64,000 bases of DNA from Mycolicibacterium neoaurum VKM Ac-1815D (GCF_000317305.3 NC_023036.2:2976001-3040000), one strand, 5' to 3'; shown: positions 8,142-16,852, counted from the first letter of the stretch. Notes: generated by a model from the letters alone, not told the origin. A program made the numbers and translations.

Positions 8142-9611
8142 ATGACGCACGGTCCGGTCGGAGGCGATGAAGCCTCGTTGTTCGATGGCGACGCGAGTTT
8201 CAACTCGGGCCGCACTGCGGTGCGGATCGCGGCGGTGGCCGCCCTCGGCGGTCTGTTGTTCGGTTACGACAGCGCGGTGATCAACGGCGCGGTGAGCTCC
8301 ATCCAGGAGGATTTCGGGATCGGCAATGCCGAACTGGGATTCGCGGTCGCCTCCGCGCTCCTGGGTGCCGCGGCGGGCGCGATGACGGCCGGACGTATCG
8401 CCGATCGGATAGGCCGGATCGCGGTCATGAAGATCGCCGCCGTCCTGTTTTTGATCAGCGCGTTCGGTACCGGCCTGGCGCACGATGTGTGGACGGTGGT
8501 GCTGTTCCGCATCGTCGGTGGCATCGGGGTGGGCGTGGCCTCGGTGATCGCACCGGCCTATATCGCCGAGACCTCACCGCCGCAGATTCGTGGCCGGTTG
8601 GGTTCGCTGCAGCAACTGGCCATCGTGTTGGGCATCTTCGCCTCGTTCGTCATCAACTGGCTGCTGCAGTGGGCCGCGGGCGGACCCAACGAGGTGCTGT
8701 GGCTCGGCCTCGACGCGTGGCGCTGGATGTTCCTGGCGATGGCCGTGCCCGCGGTGCTCTACGGTGCGCTGGCCTTCACCATTCCGGAGTCGCCGCGCTA
8801 TCTCGTTGCCAGCCACAAGATTCCGGAAGCCCGCCGGGTCTTGAGCATGTTGCTCGGCCAGAAGAATCTGGAGATCACCATCACCCGCATCCAGGACACC
8901 CTGGAACGCGAGGACAAACCGTCGTGGCGCGACCTGCGCAAACCCACCGGTGGTGTCTACGGCATCGTCTGGGTGGGTCTGGGCCTGTCGATCTTCCAGC
9001 AGTTCGTCGGCATCAACGTGATCTTCTACTACTCCAATGTGCTGTGGCAGGCCGTCGGATTCAGCGCCGACGAGTCGGCGGTCTACACCGTGATCACCTC
9101 GGTGATCAACGTGCTGACCACCCTGATCGCCATTGCCCTCATCGACAAGATCGGCCGCAAACCGCTGCTGCTCATCGGGTCGGCCGGGATGGCGGTCACC
9201 CTGGCGACCATGGCGGTCATCTTCGCCAATGCCGCGGTCAACGCCGACGGCACCCCCAGCCTCCCGGGAGCTTCCGGCGTGATCGCGCTCGTCGCGGCCA
9301 ATCTGTTCGTGGTCGCGTTCGGCATGTCCTGGGGGCCGGTGGTCTGGGTGCTGCTCGGAGAGATGTTCCCCAACCGCATCCGTGCCGCCGCGCTGGGCCT
9401 TGCCGCCGCGGGGCAATGGGCCGCCAACTGGGCGATCACCGTGACCTTCCCGGAGCTGCGCAACCACCTGGGGCTGGCCTACGGCTTCTACGCGCTGTGC
9501 GCGGTGCTCTCCTTCGTGTTCGTGTCCAAGTGGGTGCGTGAGACCAAGGGAGTGTCTCTGGAGGACATGCATGCCGAGCTGTTGAGTACCGACGACGCGG
9601 TGGGGAAGTGA
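8142..9611 (+). CDS. glcP: MFS sugar porter, glucose permease type
   Basis: A 489-aa inner-membrane H+-coupled sugar symporter with 12 predicted helices. Sugar-porter signatures are clear: GRIADRIGR after helix 2, PESPRYL before the central loop, QQFVGINVIFYYS in helix 7 (the QQxxGxNxxxYY hexose-binding motif), DKIGRKPLL after helix 8 and PxETKG-like RETKGVSLE at the C-terminus. It strongly resembles the M. smegmatis glucose permease GlcP, which I recall as lying next to metH and his genes there too; the symbol rests on that memory. GGGAAGGA lies about 10 nt upstream of ATG 8142. It is divergent from the serine hydrolase gene across about 215 bp in which nothing else is evident. Confidence 0.9.
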   Translation: MTHGPVGGDEASLFDGDASFNSGRTAVRIAAVAALGGLLFGYDSAVINGAVSSIQEDFGIGNAELGFAVASALLGAAAGAMTAGRIADRIGRIAVMKIAAVLFLISAFGTGLAHDVWTVVLFRIVGGIGVGVASVIAPAYIAETSPPQIRGRLGSLQQLAIVLGIFASFVINWLLQWAAGGPNEVLWLGLDAWRWMFLAMAVPAVLYGALAFTIPESPRYLVASHKIPEARRVLSMLLGQKNLEITITRIQDTLEREDKPSWRDLRKPTGGVYGIVWVGLGLSIFQQFVGINVIFYYSNVLWQAVGFSADESAVYTVITSVINVLTTLIAIALIDKIGRKPLLLIGSAGMAVTLATMAVIFANAAVNADGTPSLPGASGVIALVAANLFVVAFGMSWGPVVWVLLGEMFPNRIRAAALGLAAAGQWAANWAITVTFPELRNHLGLAYGFYALCAVLSFVFVSKWVRETKGVSLEDMHAELLSTDDAVGK

Positions 9612-9682
9612 CCTTTCGGGGTTGAATCAGCGAGGCGCACGTGCCGCCGGGGCGCAATCCCGTTGGGGGTTGAGTTCGGCGC

Positions 9683-9964
9683 ATGAAACAATCGCTGTCC
9701 GTGAAGACCTTCGAGGCCCTGTTCGCCGAGCTCAGTGAGAAAGCCAAGACCCGTCCCGCCGGGAGCGGGACGGTCGCCGCACTGGATTCCGGCGTCCACG
9801 GCCTTGGCAAGAAGATCCTCGAGGAGGCCGGCGAGGTGTGGCTGGCGGCCGAGCACGAGAGCGACGCGGCACTGGCCGAGGAGATCAGCCAGCTGCTGTA
9901 TTGGACCCAGGTGCTGATGCTGTCGCGGGGGCTGAAGCTCGACGACGTCTACCGGAACCTGTGA
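9683..9964 (+). CDS. hisE: Phosphoribosyl-ATP pyrophosphatase
   Basis: A 93-aa all-alpha MazG-fold enzyme that hydrolyses phosphoribosyl-ATP to phosphoribosyl-AMP, the second step of histidine synthesis. The metal-binding EEAGE (in [16 protein letters not shown]) and the later EEISQLLYW helix are present, and the sequence is nearly collinear with mycobacterial HisE (starting [17 protein letters not shown]). It is followed 2 bp later by hisG, so the two committed-step enzymes are co-expressed. No clear Shine-Dalgarno or -10 box decides the start; homology supports ATG 9683. Confidence 0.96.
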   Translation: MKQSLSVKTFEALFAELSEKAKTRPAGSGTVAALDSGVHGLGKKILEEAGEVWLAAEHESDAALAEEISQLLYWTQVLMLSRGLKLDDVYRNL

Positions 9965-9966
9965 CC

Positions 9967-10812
9967 ATGTTGCGCGTCGCGGTGCCGAACAAGGGTGCAC
10001 TCAGTGAATCGGCGTCGGAGATCCTCTCGGAGGCCGGCTACCGCCGCCGCACCGATCCCAAGGATCTGACCGTCGTCGATCCGGCGAACAACGTCGAATT
10101 CTTCTTCTTGCGACCCAAGGACATCGCGATCTATGTGGGCTCGGGGGAGCTGGATCTCGGCATCACCGGCCGTGATCTGGCCGCCGACGCCGATGCGCCG
10201 GTCAAGGAACGGCTCGCGTTGGGCTTCGGTTCGTCGACGTTCCGCTACGCGGCCCCGGCGGGCCAGGACTGGCAGGTGGCCGACCTCGCGGGCAAGCGGA
10301 TCGCCACCGCCTATCCGAATCTGGTCCGTCGTGATCTGGCCGCCAAGGGAATCGAAGCGACGGTGATCCGGCTCGATGGTGCGGTGGAGATCTCGATTCA
10401 GCTCGGGGTGGCCGATGTGATCGCCGATATCGTCGGATCCGGACGCACGCTGCGGTTGCACAATCTGGTCGCCTTCGGTGAGTCGCTGTGCGACTCGGAG
10501 GCAATCCTGATCGAACGGTCGGACTCCGAAGCCGACCCGGCGCGCGACCAGTTGGCGGCCCGGGTGCAGGGCGTGGTCTTCGGCCAGCAATACCTGATGC
10601 TCGACTATGACTGTCCGCGCACGGTTCTGGACCAGGCGACCGCGGTCACACCGGGTCTGGAATCGCCCACCATCGCGCCGTTGGCCGACCCTGATTGGGT
10701 GGCGGTGCGCGCGCTGGTGCCGCGCCGGACGGTCAACACCATCATGGATCAGCTCGCCGCGATCGGGGCCAAGGCGATCCTCGCCTCCGATATCCGCTTC
10801 TGCCGGTTCTGA
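9967..10812 (+). CDS. hisG: ATP phosphoribosyltransferase (long form)
   Basis: Condenses ATP with PRPP to phosphoribosyl-ATP, the first and feedback-regulated step of histidine synthesis. At 281 aa it is the long, self-regulated form: a two-lobed periplasmic-binding-like catalytic part ([12 protein letters not shown]; the PRPP loop in [14 protein letters not shown]) followed by an ACT/PII-like C-terminal domain ([20 protein letters not shown]) that binds histidine. No HisZ partner is needed. ATG 9967 begins 2 bp after the hisE stop; the frame extends upstream but the mycobacterial HisG start aligns here. Confidence 0.96.
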   Translation: MLRVAVPNKGALSESASEILSEAGYRRRTDPKDLTVVDPANNVEFFFLRPKDIAIYVGSGELDLGITGRDLAADADAPVKERLALGFGSSTFRYAAPAGQDWQVADLAGKRIATAYPNLVRRDLAAKGIEATVIRLDGAVEISIQLGVADVIADIVGSGRTLRLHNLVAFGESLCDSEAILIERSDSEADPARDQLAARVQGVVFGQQYLMLDYDCPRTVLDQATAVTPGLESPTIAPLADPDWVAVRALVPRRTVNTIMDQLAAIGAKAILASDIRFCRF

Positions 10813-10891
10813 TCGGCTGCCGGATCACCCGGCTCACCAGCGTCATGCGTGTTAGCGTCCGAGTGTCAGCTGGTCCAGCGCGGAGGTGCTC

Positions 10892-11392
10892 ATGACGGTG
10901 GTCCTGGTTCTGCTGCTGGCGCTGTTGATCGGCGTGGTGGCCGGTCTGCGCGCACTCACGCCACCGGCCGTGGTGGCCTGGGGCGGTCTGCTCGGCTGGA
11001 TCGAACTCGACGGGACCTGGGCGCAGTGGCTGGCTCACCCGATCACGGTCACGGTGCTCACCATCCTGCTGGTGGTCGAACTGGTCACCGATCAGCTGCC
11101 CGCCACACCGCCCCGCACGGTCACCATGCAGTTCGCCGCGCGCCTGTTCACCGGCGCCCTCGCCGGTGCGGTGCTGGTCAGCGGCGTCATCGGTGATGCC
11201 TCCGCGGGCAACGTCATCTCCGGTATCGGTGCAGGCCTCGTCGGCGCGGTGCTGGGCACGATGGGCGGCTATCGCGCCCGCAAGGCACTGGTCGAACGCA
11301 ACGGCGGCAAGGATCTCCCGGTGGCCCTCGTCGAAGACGTGATCGCCGTGGCGGGCGGATGTGTAGTGGTCTACCTCGCGTCGCTGATCTGA
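10892..11392 (+). CDS. DUF4126 integral membrane protein (Rv2120c-like)
   Basis: A 166-aa membrane protein with about four hydrophobic segments and the family features GLRALTPPAVVAW near the N-terminus and a glycine-rich GIGAGLVGAVLGTMGGYRAR segment. The DUF4126 family has no established function. ATG 10892 is preferred over GTG 10886 because GGAGG (10882-10886) sits 5 nt before it. The next gene starts inside its stop codon (TGATG at 11390-11394), so translation is probably coupled. Confidence 0.85.
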   Translation: MTVVLVLLLALLIGVVAGLRALTPPAVVAWGGLLGWIELDGTWAQWLAHPITVTVLTILLVVELVTDQLPATPPRTVTMQFAARLFTGALAGAVLVSGVIGDASAGNVISGIGAGLVGAVLGTMGGYRARKALVERNGGKDLPVALVEDVIAVAGGCVVVYLASLI

Positions 11393-12768
11393 TGCCGCAG
11401 ACAACAGCCTTCGACGCCATCATCGTGGGCGCGGGGCAGGCCGGTCCTCCGCTGGCCGGCCGGCTCACCGACGCCGGCCAACGCGTCGCGGTGATCGAGC
11501 GCAAGCTGGTCGGCGGCACCTGCGTGAACTCCGGTTGCATCCCCACCAAGACGCTGGTGGCCAGTGCGCATGCTGCCCATATCGCGCGCCGCGGAGCGGA
11601 TTTCGGTATTGATACCGGCACGGTCACCGTCGATATGGCCAAGGTGAAGGCGCGTAAGGACGGCATCGTCGAGTCCGACCGCCATGGGGTGGAATCCTGG
11701 ATCGAGGGGATGAACGGCGCGACATTGCTGCGCGGACACGCCCGTTTCGTCGACCCGCGCACCATGGACGTCGACGGCAAGCTCATCAGCGCGGACCGGA
11801 TCTTCCTCAATGTCGGTGGCCGGGCGGTGGTGCCCGACCTTCCTGGCCTGTCCGATATCGACTATCTGACGAATGTGTCTGTGCTGGAACTCGATACCGT
11901 TCCCGAACACCTGGTGGTGATCGGCGGCAGCTACATCGCGCTGGAGTTCGCGCAGATGTACCGCCGATTCGGTGCAGCGGTCACCGTCATCGAACGTGGG
12001 CCGAGACTGACCTCGCGCGAGGACGAGGATGTGTCCGCCGCCATCCGCGGCATCCTGGAGGCCGAGGGGATCGTCGTCCACACAGGCGCCGACGATATCC
12101 GGTTCACCAAGCATGACAACGGGTTCGAGGTGACGCCACGGGCCGGCGCCGAACCCATCAGGGGCAGCCACGCGCTGATCGCCGTGGGGCGAACACCCAA
12201 CACCGACGATCTGGGCCTGGACAAGGCCGGAGTGCGCACAGATCACCGCGGTTATATCGAGGTCGACGACCGGCTATGTACGTCCGTCGGGCACATCTGG
12301 GCGATGGGGGACTGCAACGGCAAGGGCGCGTTCACCCACACCTCCTACAACGATTTCGAAATCGTCGCGGCCAATCTGCTCGACGATGATCCACGCCGGG
12401 TCAGTGACCGGGTGCCGACCTATGCGCTCTACATCGACCCGCCGCTGGGCCGGGCCGGGATGACCGCGGACGAGGTGCTGCGCTCGGGCCGAAAGGCGTT
12501 GGTGGGCACGCGTCCGATGACCAGGGTCGGTCGGGCAGTGGAAAAGGGTGAGACCCAGGGCTTCATGAAGGTGGTGGTGGACGCCGAGACACAGCAGATC
12601 CTCGGTGCCTCGATCCTCGGCGTCGGTGGCGATGAGGTGGTGCACTCGATCCTGGACGTGATGACCGCGAAACTGCCCTACACCGCGATATCGCGCACCA
12701 TGCATATCCATCCCACGGTCAGCGAGTTGATTCCGACGCTGTTGCAGGATCTCAGGCCACTGACGTAG
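11392..12768 (+). CDS. FAD-dependent disulfide oxidoreductase, mercuric reductase-like
   Basis: A 458-aa class I pyridine nucleotide-disulfide oxidoreductase. It has the FAD motif IIVGAGQAGPPLAGRL, the redox disulfide GGTCVNSGCIPTKTL (C44, C49), the NAD(P)-binding VVIGGSYIALEFAQMYRRFG, the second FAD motif IWAMGDCNGKGAFTH and a dimerisation domain ending HPTVSELIPTLLQDL. The extra cysteines of true MerA (N-terminal HMA domain, C-terminal CC pair) are absent, so mercury reduction is unlikely; it resembles actinobacterial proteins loosely annotated as mercuric reductase or soluble dehydrogenase. Translationally coupled to the preceding gene. The last 36 bp recur as a degraded copy at 15407-15442. 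Confidence 0.9.
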   Translation: MPQTTAFDAIIVGAGQAGPPLAGRLTDAGQRVAVIERKLVGGTCVNSGCIPTKTLVASAHAAHIARRGADFGIDTGTVTVDMAKVKARKDGIVESDRHGVESWIEGMNGATLLRGHARFVDPRTMDVDGKLISADRIFLNVGGRAVVPDLPGLSDIDYLTNVSVLELDTVPEHLVVIGGSYIALEFAQMYRRFGAAVTVIERGPRLTSREDEDVSAAIRGILEAEGIVVHTGADDIRFTKHDNGFEVTPRAGAEPIRGSHALIAVGRTPNTDDLGLDKAGVRTDHRGYIEVDDRLCTSVGHIWAMGDCNGKGAFTHTSYNDFEIVAANLLDDDPRRVSDRVPTYALYIDPPLGRAGMTADEVLRSGRKALVGTRPMTRVGRAVEKGETQGFMKVVVDAETQQILGASILGVGGDEVVHSILDVMTAKLPYTAISRTMHIHPTVSELIPTLLQDLRPLT

Positions 12769-12791
12769 CCGAAACCAGCACGGCATCGGCC

Positions 12792-13403
12792 TCAAGGGTC
12801 CGCGGTCGAGAACGTGCTGAGCACGCCGAGGATCATGTCGAGGGTTGCCTGTTCGGCGGCAAGGCGCAGCTCGGGTGACTGGTGTTCATGGCGTTCCAGA
12901 TCGGCAAGCAGGGCGAACACGACGGTGATCAAACCGCGAATGCGAAGTGATCGATCCACGCCGGGTTCTGGTGCGGTGGCGGTGAGGCGACCGACGATCA
13001 AAGTCGTTGCAGCCCAATCGGGGCGACCGACGAGTTCGATGCCGGGGTAGTCGCGGACCTTCTCCATGAAGCGAGCGTGGTAGCTGTCCGGATTCGCGCG
13101 CTGGTATTCGAAGACCGGTTCAAGCAGTGCCTCGAGGAGTCCGCGCGCGGTGGGGTCCGCCGTCGCCTCAAGCGCGGCGAGCCGTTCCAGGCGTCGGGGT
13201 TCGAAGATCTTCTGCCGTGCGTCGATGACCGCTGCGATCAAATCCTCGCGAGTGCCGAAGTGATACCGGATGGCGGCACTGTTGCGCTGGCCTGCCTCGG
13301 TGACCACTTGTCGCAACGACACCGCAGGTCCCTGCGTGGCGATCAGACGTTCAGCGGCATCGATGAGCGCGGCGCGTCCGTGCCGCTGACCGCCATCGTC
13401 CAT
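12792..13403 (-). CDS. TetR family transcriptional regulator
   Basis: A 203-aa regulator: helix-turn-helix near residues 27-50 (VSLRQVVTEAGQRNSAAIRYHFGTREDLI) followed by a divergent ligand domain. ATG 13403 is preceded by TGATACTCT, an extended -10 (TGN TACTCT), and 6 nt, so it is probably leaderless. The 87-bp region between it and the divergent kinase gene is AT-rich (TATTGTATGAATA around 13424-13437) and likely holds its operator. It most plausibly controls the kinase/SnoaL genes. The cassette it belongs to looks acquired: its gene is not in the M. tuberculosis neighbourhood as I recall it. Confidence 0.88.
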   Translation of the reverse strand: MDDGGQRHGRAALIDAAERLIATQGPAVSLRQVVTEAGQRNSAAIRYHFGTREDLIAAVIDARQKIFEPRRLERLAALEATADPTARGLLEALLEPVFEYQRANPDSYHARFMEKVRDYPGIELVGRPDWAATTLIVGRLTATAPEPGVDRSLRIRGLITVVFALLADLERHEHQSPELRLAAEQATLDMILGVLSTFSTADP

Positions 13404-13490
13404 GCGCCAAGAGTATCACGAACGTATTGTATGAATAACCCATTTGTATTAGCTTCGGTGGGATAGTTGGCGTGAACATGTGGAGGTGCG

Positions 13491-14600
13491 ATGTCTGGTT
13501 TGGGTGCGATACCCGCTGATGCGAGAGAATTGACCCCCGATCTGCTGGAGCGGCTGATCGGCACCCTCAATCCCGGGGTTTCGGTGCGCGATGTCAGGGT
13601 GCGCCGAGTGTGGCAATGGGGTGAGGGGGACGCAGTCTCCACCGCGGGACGAGTGGATCTGGAGCTGACCTACGGCGCGGATGGGAATGGACTGCCCACC
13701 AACGTCGTGCTCAAGGTGGCGCGTCCGGAGCTACCCGCTTTCCCGCTGTACCGCAACGAAGTTGCCGCATACAGTCGGCTGCGGCCCTGGCGATTCATCC
13801 GAACGCCGCGATGCCTCGGCGCCTGGTTCGACGAGCGCACCGGGAGCTTCGGGTTGGCCCTCGACGACCTGACCACTTCGGGTGCTCGATTCGCTTCGGC
13901 CGTTGTCTCACCGTCGGTGGCGAGCATCGAAGACGCCATCGCGCAGCTGGCAGCGCTGCACGCCCGGAACTGGGGCAGTGGTGCCGATTGGTCATCCTCG
14001 GAACTGGATTGGGCGCAAACGCATCTGGCGGGCGAGTTGCACGACCTGTTCAACCATCCCGATCTGGTGCCTGCGATGATCGCCGACGAGGTGGCCAACA
14101 CCGGTCACAAGCGCGAGCTGGTGCAATCGGCCGGCGAGAGCGCGGATTCCCTGTTCGACAAGGTTCGGCTGGTCCAACAGCACCAGTCGGGACTGCAACA
14201 GACGCTCGTGCACGGAGATTGCCACGTGGGCAACACTTTTGTGCTCCCAGACCAGACGATGGGTTTCGTCGACTGGCAGCTGAGCGTCCGCGGCCACTAC
14301 ATGCACGATCTCTCCTATTTGATCACCACCGCGCTCGACGTGAACGTTCGGCGCGAGCACGAAAGGCGGCTCGTCGAACTGCACCGTGATCTGCTCCGCC
14401 AACACGGTGTTGATGATCTTCCGACGCCGGCCGAGGCATTCGACGAGCATCGGCGCGCCCAGGCGTGGAACGCCTACATCGGTTGGTTGACCTGCCCGGT
14501 AGCCAACTACGGGTGGGAAGTGAACGTGGCCAATCATATTCGCATCCTCACTGCATATCGCGATCTCGATAGCGCGGCGGCTATCGAGGACATTCGGTGA
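13491..14600 (+). CDS. Small-molecule kinase-like phosphotransferase (APH/EcK family)
   Basis: A 369-aa protein with the aminoglycoside-phosphotransferase/ecdysteroid-kinase-like fold. Visible landmarks are VVLKVARP (ATP-binding Lys), the catalytic loop LVHGDCHVGNTFV (HGDxHxxN) and the metal-binding VDWQ. The family phosphorylates hydroxyls of diverse small molecules (antibiotics, steroids); the substrate is unknown. GGAGG lies 7 nt before ATG 13491. The SnoaL gene starts in the overlap GTGA at its 3' end, forming a two-gene operon divergent from the TetR gene. A more distant relative lies at 50372-51412. Confidence 0.85.
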   Translation: MSGLGAIPADARELTPDLLERLIGTLNPGVSVRDVRVRRVWQWGEGDAVSTAGRVDLELTYGADGNGLPTNVVLKVARPELPAFPLYRNEVAAYSRLRPWRFIRTPRCLGAWFDERTGSFGLALDDLTTSGARFASAVVSPSVASIEDAIAQLAALHARNWGSGADWSSSELDWAQTHLAGELHDLFNHPDLVPAMIADEVANTGHKRELVQSAGESADSLFDKVRLVQQHQSGLQQTLVHGDCHVGNTFVLPDQTMGFVDWQLSVRGHYMHDLSYLITTALDVNVRREHERRLVELHRDLLRQHGVDDLPTPAEAFDEHRRAQAWNAYIGWLTCPVANYGWEVNVANHIRILTAYRDLDSAAAIEDIR

Positions 14601-15133
14601 ATGCGGACGAGCGACTGCAGGCCCTGATCGACAAGGATGAGATCCGGGAATTGGCGCTGCGGTATTGCCGCGGTGTCGATCGCAAGGATCCGGCCTTGTT
14701 GCGGTCACTCTATACCAGTGACGGTATCGACAACCACGCCAACATCTTTCGGGGCAGCGCCAGTGCCTACGTCGAGTTTCTGGAGTCGTCGTTTCAGTTC
14801 ATCCAGATCGGCGCGCACTATGTCTGCAATCATCTGATCGAACTGGATGGTGATGAGGCCAGCGGTGAGGTCTACGCGCTCGGCTATCACATCCTGCCCA
14901 TCGCCGACAGTCGACCGATCGAGTCGTTCGTCGGTGTGCGCTATCTGGACCGATACCGGCGAGAAGATGGGCAATGGCGCTTTGCCAGTAGGGAAGTGGT
15001 CATCGATCTGGACCGAAGTCGCACCGTCGAACACCGTGGGGCGGACCCGATGGACGCCGAGGCGGATTTGTCCTACCGGGTGTTGACCGGTGAACGCTTT
15101 CGGCGCAGAAGCGCATACCCCGTGCTGGATTGA
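14597..15133 (+). CDS. SnoaL-like (NTF2-fold) protein
   Basis: A 178-aa single-domain protein of the SnoaL_4/NTF2 type: helical start KDEIRELALRYCRGVDRKD, LRSLYTSDG and a curved sheet ending WRFASREVVIDLDR. Members include the small subunits of ring-hydroxylating oxygenases, polyketide cyclases and steroid isomerase relatives; DKDEIRELALRYCRGVDR is typical of the small-subunit-like subgroup. No oxygenase large subunit is adjacent, so it probably acts as an isomerase/cyclase or binding protein. It begins with GTG overlapping the kinase stop by 4 nt, implying the two act on one pathway. Confidence 0.8.
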   Translation: MNADERLQALIDKDEIRELALRYCRGVDRKDPALLRSLYTSDGIDNHANIFRGSASAYVEFLESSFQFIQIGAHYVCNHLIELDGDEASGEVYALGYHILPIADSRPIESFVGVRYLDRYRREDGQWRFASREVVIDLDRSRTVEHRGADPMDAEADLSYRVLTGERFRRRSAYPVLD

Positions 15134-15426
15134 GCGTGCCCGCCGGCGCGAGCGGGTCCGGCGGCTCGCTCTCCGCCCGCTTGCGGATTCGCTCCGAATG
15201 AAGTGCACCCAGGACGATGTGGTGCTGGTCCAGGCGAAGTTGTCCATGAGCATTGGGACACCATTGAATCGGAGGAGTTGTTGCTCAACTCGAGCTTTTC
15301 GACGCTTAACGAGGATGCGGTGCTTTTTAGCACTCGCCGGGCGCAATCAAGCGAGTGGATACGTCGGACGGGGTATGCGTGACATGGAATCGCTGTGCGA
15401 GTCGAGTCCGACGCTGTTACAAGATC
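15134..15426 (+). pseudogene. Gene-remnant region with second copy of the oxidoreductase 3' end
   Basis: No intact gene is present. Two pieces stand out. First, 15407-15442 repeats the last 36 bp of the oxidoreductase gene (12732-12767) with 31 of 36 bases identical; the differences are synonymous except one Arg-to-Lys change, giving PTLLQDLKPLT followed by a stop. Second, after the SnoaL stop, the same frame stays open to TGA 15380-15382 and translates to protein-like sequence (for example EVVHEHWDTIESEELL near 15236), with unusually AT-rich codons. Both look like debris of recombination. The stretch begins with a GC-rich inverted segment (about 15140-15175) that might be a terminator. Confidence 0.6.
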
Positions 15427-16029
15427 TCAAGCCGCTGACGTGACCGCGCGCCCCGCGGTGAGCTGGGCGGTCACCTGCGCGACGCGCCCGCCGAGATGGG
15501 TGAAGGTCGCGAGATCGGCGGCATGCACATCGTGGCGATCTGCGTCGACATCGGTCTGGGCGCCGGCGCCCAGCCAGAAGCCCAGCCGATTGAGGTCGTG
15601 CTCGCTGCCCGCGGAGCTGTTCCAGCCCGGACCCAAACCCAGGTTGACCCAATGCATGTGGTGCTGGGCGGCGAAGACGGACAGCGAGATCAACGCGGTG
15701 AGCTTGTCACCGCTCTTGGCCCCGGAGTTGGTGAATCCGGCGGCCACCTTGTCCCGCCAGGCCCCGGTGGTGCAGCGCCGTCCGGTCTGCTCGGCGAATG
15801 CCTGGAAACCTGCCGATATGTTGCCCATGTAGGTGGGTGCGCCGAAGATGATGGCATCGGCGTTGTCGAGGGTGGCCCATGCGGTGTCGGTCAGCTCGCC
15901 GAGGTCGACCATGTCGACGTGGGCACCCGCCGCGCGGGCACCGTCGGCGACGGCGTCGGCCAACGTGGCGGTGTGGCCGAAGCCGGAGTGGTAGGCCACC
16001 GCGACGGTGGGCGGGGTATCAGACATCAT
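15427..16029 (-). CDS. Flavodoxin-like NAD(P)H:quinone oxidoreductase family protein
   Basis: A 200-aa flavodoxin-fold protein. The phosphate-binding loop is VAVAYHSGFGHTATLADAV, the second loop FGAPTYMGNISAGFQAF matches the WrbA/NADPH-dependent FMN reductase group, and TNSGAKSGDKLTAL is the third FMN-contacting segment. A two-electron quinone reductase role is likely. It is the last gene of the ArsR-SRPBCC-flavodoxin operon; ATG 16029 (or the next codon, 16026) overlaps the SRPBCC 3' end and is preceded by GGAGGAG. Its own 3' end overlaps the degraded oxidoreductase tail at 15427-15443. Confidence 0.88.
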   Translation of the reverse strand: MMSDTPPTVAVAYHSGFGHTATLADAVADGARAAGAHVDMVDLGELTDTAWATLDNADAIIFGAPTYMGNISAGFQAFAEQTGRRCTTGAWRDKVAAGFTNSGAKSGDKLTALISLSVFAAQHHMHWVNLGLGPGWNSSAGSEHDLNRLGFWLGAGAQTDVDADRHDVHAADLATFTHLGGRVAQVTAQLTAGRAVTSAA

Positions 16030-16534
16030 GGTGATCTCCTCCGTGGTAAATCGTCTGTGCCAGTTGGCGATAGCGGTGGCGCCAGGGCGGGAGCGGCGCT
16101 CCGTCCAGTAGTGCGGCGAGTCGGTCCAGGAACGCGTGGGTGCCCGGCCGGAAGCCGCCGGCGTTACGCACGCCGAGGCCGCGGTGGGTGAGCACCAAAC
16201 GCGTGCCGGCGTTCTCGGGGTGCAGTTCGTAGCGCACGTATCCCGGTTCGGCGATCCGCTGGTGCCACTCGTGTTCGAGCACGTGCGGTGGGTCCCAGAC
16301 GGTGATCCGGCCGGTCATCCGCTTGGCGACTTCGGGGGTCGGGGGATCGGTGGGAACCATGTCGATGTGTCCGCCGACACGCGGTTCGATGACGGTGGGG
16401 CCCATCCACCGCGCGCGCTGCGCGGGTTCGGTGAGCGCCGCCCAGACCGTGGCCGGTGGATGCGCCAGCCAGCGATCGAAGCGCAGCGTGGCACGGTCCC
16501 CGTCGACGATGAGATCGCCTGCGGTGTCGCTCAT
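16019..16534 (-). CDS. SRPBCC (AHSA1-like) domain protein
   Basis: A 171-aa protein of the START/Bet v1-like AHSA1 group: RFDRWLAHPPATVWAALTEPAQRARWMG, EPRVGGHIDMV, TGRITVWDPPHVLEHEW and a C-terminal helix. These proteins bind hydrophobic ligands and in actinobacteria are very often paired with an ArsR regulator, as here. ATG 16534 overlaps the ArsR stop by 4 nt (ATGA), so the frame extension upstream to 16612 is rejected. The ligand is unknown; the ArsR partner might sense the same compound. Confidence 0.88.
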   Translation of the reverse strand: MSDTAGDLIVDGDRATLRFDRWLAHPPATVWAALTEPAQRARWMGPTVIEPRVGGHIDMVPTDPPTPEVAKRMTGRITVWDPPHVLEHEWHQRIAEPGYVRYELHPENAGTRLVLTHRGLGVRNAGGFRPGTHAFLDRLAALLDGAPLPPWRHRYRQLAQTIYHGGDHHDV

Positions 16535-16842
16535 GACTGCTCCGGGTTGTCGAGATGGCGCTCGAGCGCGTCCAGGTGGGCCGTCCAGAAGTGGCGGTAA
16601 CGGTCCAGCCACTCGTCCATCTGGACCAGGCCGTCGGCGCGCAACGCGTAGATCCGGCGCTGCGCATCCGAACGCACCTCGACAAGGCCGACCTCGCGCA
16701 ATACGCGGAGGTGGCGCGATACCGTCGGCTGCGTCAGCTCGGGCAGGCTGGCGACCAGTTCGCCTGCCGAGCGCTCACCTTCACGTAACGCGTCCAGCAG
16801 CACCCGGCGGCTGGGTTCGGCGACCGCCTCGAAGACATCCAC
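16531..16842 (-). CDS. ArsR family transcriptional regulator
   Basis: A 103-aa winged-helix regulator (EAVAEPSRRVLLDAL, recognition helix LTQPTVSRHLRVL, wing LVEVRSDAQRRIYAL). The metal-binding ELCVCD motif of arsenic sensors is missing, so it belongs to the non-metal ArsR group usually paired with SRPBCC proteins. It starts at GTG 16842; AATACT 7 nt upstream would make it leaderless. It heads the operon with the SRPBCC and flavodoxin genes and likely autoregulates through the palindrome at 16864-16873. Confidence 0.9.
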   Translation of the reverse strand: MDVFEAVAEPSRRVLLDALREGERSAGELVASLPELTQPTVSRHLRVLREVGLVEVRSDAQRRIYALRADGLVQMDEWLDRYRHFWTAHLDALERHLDNPEQS

Positions 16843-16852
16843 GTCCGTCAGT

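Noticed and set aside
11392-12768. Mercury-resistance gene merA
   Set aside because: The redox CxxxxC is present, but the N-terminal metal-binding domain and C-terminal Cys pair of MerA are missing and there is no merR or merT nearby.
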